A model generated the notes under the pieces. That model was not told the origin of the DNA. It was given only the letters and a program-made list of their open reading frames with translations, and searched no databases. The position numbers were made by a program, and so were the translations under genes. From NCBI GenBank assembly GCA_013695075.1, contig JACDBE010000088.1, positions 1 through 8,327 on the forward strand: DNA of 8,327 nt, given 5' to 3'. Shown here in pieces: positions 5,836-8,327 of this stretch. Source of the stretch: Acidimicrobiia bacterium (GTDB lineage: Bacteria; Actinomycetota; Acidimicrobiia; Spongiisociales; UBA5794). Each line of letters starts with the position of its first letter. The first letter of the stretch is position 1.

Positions 5836-5868
5836 TGTGGATACAATACCGCATTAATGTAGACACAT
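5834..5868. promoter_or_regulatory. Divergent promoter with two matched inverted repeats (candidate antitoxin operator)
   Basis: Two sites of the form WTGT-N4-ACAW: ATTGT-GGAT-ACAAT (5834-5847, perfect 5-bp arms) and ATGT-AGAC-ACAT (5857-5868). Their centres are 22 bp apart, about two helical turns, so bound dimers would lie on the same DNA face. Site 1 contains the antitoxin start codon edge and -10-like hexamers in both directions: TACAAT on plus (5842-5847) and TATTGT on minus (5848-5843). YefM operators are known to use short TGTACA-type palindromes, so binding by the Phd-family antitoxin here is a reasonable inference. No good -35 is seen for either direction. Confidence 0.5.
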
Positions 5869-5908
5869 GCCACCGCCTTGCGCTGGCCTGCCACCGGGGG
5901 ACCAACAG

Positions 5909-7120
5909 ATGATCGAGCTCAGTCCCCATGACATGGCCCACGGCGGTGAGGCCGTCGCCAGGTTGTATGGCAAGACGTGGTTCGTGGCCGGCGCCATGCC
6001 GGGCGAACGACTGATCGGTGAGGTGGCCGTCGACAAAGGTGCCTGGGGCCGGGTCGAGTTGCGCTCCATCACCGAGCCTTCGCCGGGGCGGGTGACCCCG
6101 CCCTGTGCCCACTTCGGGTCGTGCGGAGGCTGCCAGTGGCAGTTCGCCGAACATGCTGTCCAGCTCGACTGGAAGCGGTCGATCCTTGCCGGCCAGCTGC
6201 GCCACCTCGGTGGGCTGGCGGATCCCAATGTGATGCCCACGGTGGCGCCCACCGGGGGTTATGGCTACCGCAACCGGATGGATTTCACCGTCGATCGGGG
6301 ACGGCCGGCGCTGTACCGCAAGGGCTCCAGGTCGCCGGTCCCCATCGATCACTGCTGGCTGCTGGAGCCTTCCCTGGAGGCCCTGTTCCACCGGCTGGGC
6401 ATGCTCGACGGGGTGGAGCGACTGACGCTGCGGGTGGGCAGCGCCACCGGCGACGCCATGGTGGTGCTCACCGGTCCTGTCCCCGACCACGTCGACACCT
6501 GGGAGGCGTCGGTGGTGCGCCGCCACCGGGACGGCTACGAAGCCATCGCCGGCGACCCGTGGGTCACCGAGGTTGTGGCCGACCATCGCTTCCGCATCAC
6601 CGCGGACGCCTTCTTCCAGAATTCCACCCCGGGAGCGGCGACATTGCTGACGTTGGTGTCGGAAGCGGCCGGGCTACGTCCCGACGACGTGATGCTGGAC
6701 GGCTACGCCGGCGGCGGCTTGTTCTCGATAGCTGTCGCCGGCTCGGTCGCCCGGGTCATCGCCGTGGAGAGCCACCCGGTGGCGGTCGACGATCTCCGCT
6801 ACAACGTCACCACCGCCGGGCTCGACAACGTAGACATCGTCGCCGGCAAGATGGAGCGGCACGGTGCCCATGACCCGTGGACGGTGGCTGTGGTCGACCC
6901 GCCGCGCACCGGCCTGGGCGAAGGTGCCGTCGCTGCGGTTACCGCGCCGCTCCCCCGTACGCTGGTGTACGTGTCATGCGACCCCGCCAGCCTGGCACGC
7001 GACACGAAGGCTCTGGCCCGGTCGGGATACACCCTGGACCGGGCCACCCCGGTCGACATCTTCCCCCAGACCTTCCACATCGAGACCGTGGCCCGCTTCG
7101 TTCTCACCGCCGAGCGATAG
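5909..7120 (+). CDS. TrmA/RlmD-type iron-sulfur RNA (uracil-5-)methyltransferase
   Basis: 403 aa. An N-terminal TRAM RNA-binding domain (1-57, GGEAVARLYGKTWFVAGAMPGE) precedes the 4Fe-4S site Cys66-x5-Cys72-x2-Cys75 with the distant Cys149. The C-terminal SAM-binding methyltransferase domain has LDGYAGGGLFS (263-273), FFQNS with Gln237, VVDPPRTGL (328-336), the catalytic Cys357 in VSCDPASLARD, and the probable general base Glu392 in HIETV. Enzymes of this family transfer methyl from SAM to C5 of uridine in 23S rRNA (RlmC/RlmD) or tRNA (TrmA); the iron-sulfur site points to the RlmC/RlmD side, but the exact uridine is not readable. The start is ATG 5909, preceded by GGGGGA 7 nt upstream and beginning at the TRAM domain; a 14-residue upstream extension from ATG 5867 looks less likely. 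It diverges from the antitoxin gene and converges with the permease, with only 10 bp between ends. Confidence 0.93.
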   Translation: MIELSPHDMAHGGEAVARLYGKTWFVAGAMPGERLIGEVAVDKGAWGRVELRSITEPSPGRVTPPCAHFGSCGGCQWQFAEHAVQLDWKRSILAGQLRHLGGLADPNVMPTVAPTGGYGYRNRMDFTVDRGRPALYRKGSRSPVPIDHCWLLEPSLEALFHRLGMLDGVERLTLRVGSATGDAMVVLTGPVPDHVDTWEASVVRRHRDGYEAIAGDPWVTEVVADHRFRITADAFFQNSTPGAATLLTLVSEAAGLRPDDVMLDGYAGGGLFSIAVAGSVARVIAVESHPVAVDDLRYNVTTAGLDNVDIVAGKMERHGAHDPWTVAVVDPPRTGLGEGAVAAVTAPLPRTLVYVSCDPASLARDTKALARSGYTLDRATPVDIFPQTFHIETVARFVLTAER

Positions 7121-7130
7121 GGGAACCAGG

Positions 7131-8327
7131 TCAACCGAAGCCGGCGAGGGCGCTCCACGTCATGATGGCCCCCACGCCGAGGACCAGGAGCCCAGCCAGA
7201 ACCGGGACGGCAGCCACCAGACCCGGGGCCGCTCTTCTGCTCAGCAACTCCACACCGCGCCCGCCGAGCAGGACCACCAGCACCCCCACCCCGGTAAGCG
7301 CCGCCGCCATGCCCAGCCCGAAGGCGGCCACCAGCACCACCCCCAGCTCGACACGACCCAGGTGCACGGCGCCCAGCAGCAGCACCACAGCCGAGGCCGA
7401 CGGCACCAACCCGCCGGACAACCCGAGGGCGGCGAACGCCTTCCATCCCCCGGCGGGGTCGATAGCGATATGGCGGTGCCGCCACCATCGCCCGGATGAT
7501 CCGTGTGCGTGGTCGTGGGAATGACCGTGGTCCTGCGACTGGCCGTGCGCATGGTCATGCTCGGGGCCGTGAGCCTGACCGTGGCCTTGGGGGTGATCGT
7601 GATCGGAGCCGCCTCCGTGACCGGGGTGACCGGCGTGCACGTGGGAGCGGGCCTCGACGAGATCGTGGCCCACGTGTTCGTGCCTGCCCCGGTTGGCAAG
7701 GCGGGCGACCGCCCGCACCAGCAGCGAAGCGCCCAGCCCGAGCACGATGACCGCCGCCACCATCGACAGGTACGGGTAGATGACGGCCGGCTCGAACGCC
7801 GACGAGGCTGCCAACGTGAGCACACCGAGCACCGCCACCCCCAGGGTGTGTGACACCGCCACCGACACCCCCAGTCCTACGGCGTTGCGGATGGTCCCAG
7901 ATCGGCCCACCAGGAACGCCGCCATGAGGGTCTTGCCGTGCCCGGGGGCCAGGGCGTGACCCAGCCCGAGGGCGAAGGCGGCGCCGATGGCGACGGCGAT
8001 CGCCCCCGGGCTGCCCCCGCCGGCCACCAGGTCGCCCAGTGCCCCCACCACCGGAGGGGCGGCCACGGTCTCGGGGAGGACACCGGCCACGGCCCCGCCG
8101 GCGCCGGGACCGACCGTGAAGGTGACCCGCCGCACGTCGCTACTGGCCCCGTCGGGGAACAAGGTGAGCAGACCGCTCGGGCTCGCCGTCGGGGCCTCGG
8201 CGACGAGATCGACCCCCCTGCCGGTGACGACCACCTCGTTCCACCCCACCCGACCGGGATCGTCGCCGTTGTCGACTGTCACCGCGGTGGGCTCGTCGAC
8301 GACGAGGGCGGCGGTTGCGGTACAGGT
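7131..8327 (-). CDS. NicO/RcnA-type nickel-cobalt permease homologue with N-terminal outer domain, N-terminus cut by window edge
   Basis: 398 codons are visible and the frame is open to the right edge, so the true start is outside; GTG 8282 is internal. The visible N-terminus (about 1-90; GRVGWNEVVV, VRRVTFTVGPG) looks like the extracytoplasmic domain seen in actinobacterial homologues. Then come six or so hydrophobic segments. The key motif is GLGHALAPGHGKTLMAAFLVG (about 121-141), the His-rich helix typical of NicO permeases, with a second conserved stretch GLSGGLVPSASAVVLLLGA near the end. Between the two halves, a loop (7503-7682) holds 19 histidines in 60 residues (HDHAHGQSQDHGHSHDHAH), a probable Ni/Co/Zn-binding or sensing loop. 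It would move divalent metal ions across the cytoplasmic membrane; direction (import or efflux) cannot be read. Its stop lies 10 bp from the methyltransferase stop. Confidence 0.88.
   Translation of the reverse strand, partial: TCTATAALVVDEPTAVTVDNGDDPGRVGWNEVVVTGRGVDLVAEAPTASPSGLLTLFPDGASSDVRRVTFTVGPGAGGAVAGVLPETVAAPPVVGALGDLVAGGGSPGAIAVAIGAAFALGLGHALAPGHGKTLMAAFLVGRSGTIRNAVGLGVSVAVSHTLGVAVLGVLTLAASSAFEPAVIYPYLSMVAAVIVLGLGASLLVRAVARLANRGRHEHVGHDLVEARSHVHAGHPGHGGGSDHDHPQGHGQAHGPEHDHAHGQSQDHGHSHDHAHGSSGRWWRHRHIAIDPAGGWKAFAALGLSGGLVPSASAVVLLLGAVHLGRVELGVVLVAAFGLGMAAALTGVGVLVVLLGGRGVELLSRRAAPGLVAAVPVLAGLLVLGVGAIMTWSALAGFG

Noticed and set aside
5867..5908. N-terminal extension of the methyltransferase from ATG 5867
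   Set aside because: The 14 added residues are low-complexity, the start overlaps an operator-like repeat, and ATG 5909 has a better ribosome-binding site and matches the usual TRAM start.

Overview
The window is GC-rich, uses GTG as well as ATG starts, and is densely coding. The gene content (ECF sigma factor, DUF4331 protein, Phd/VapC pair, NicO-type permease with a long histidine loop) fits a high-GC actinomycete, possibly an Acidimicrobiia-like lineage. That placement is inference from gene content and composition only. No rRNA, tRNA, transposase, integrase or CRISPR array is visible.

Layout: (1) 1-4366, minus strand, reads as one four-gene unit in the order ECF sigma factor, single-pass membrane protein with an NTF2-like outer domain, secreted DUF4331 protein, and membrane-anchored TPR protein, which runs off the left edge. 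Gaps are about 48, 171 and 29 bp. The 171-bp gap before DUF4331 carries four 15-bp purine-rich tandem repeats (in the RNA). (2) 4367-4629 is a divergent control region with a possible ECF-type promoter for the sigma gene and small hairpins in the leader of the next gene. (3) 4630-5107, plus strand, is a tight two-gene unit: an 83-aa RRM RNA-binding protein, then an IF-1-like translation factor one base later, closed by a perfect 13-bp stem terminator. (4) 5180-5835, minus strand, is a Phd-family antitoxin and VapC PIN toxin pair sharing a GTGA overlap. (5) 5909-7120, plus strand, is a TrmA/RlmD-type iron-sulfur RNA (uracil-5-)methyltransferase, divergent from the antitoxin. Two half-site-matched inverted repeats 22 bp apart lie in the shared gap. 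(6) 7131-8327, minus strand, is a NicO-type nickel/cobalt permease homologue with a histidine-rich loop, cut by the right edge.

The least understood part is the sigma/NTF2/DUF4331/TPR block: a sigma factor next to three envelope proteins of unknown role suggests a regulated cell-surface system. The second is the RRM plus IF-1-like pair, which looks like a small translation or RNA-handling module separate from the usual ribosomal-protein context of infA. The toxin-antitoxin, methyltransferase and permease genes look like ordinary neighbours, although the permease and the DUF4331 protein both carry histidine clusters.
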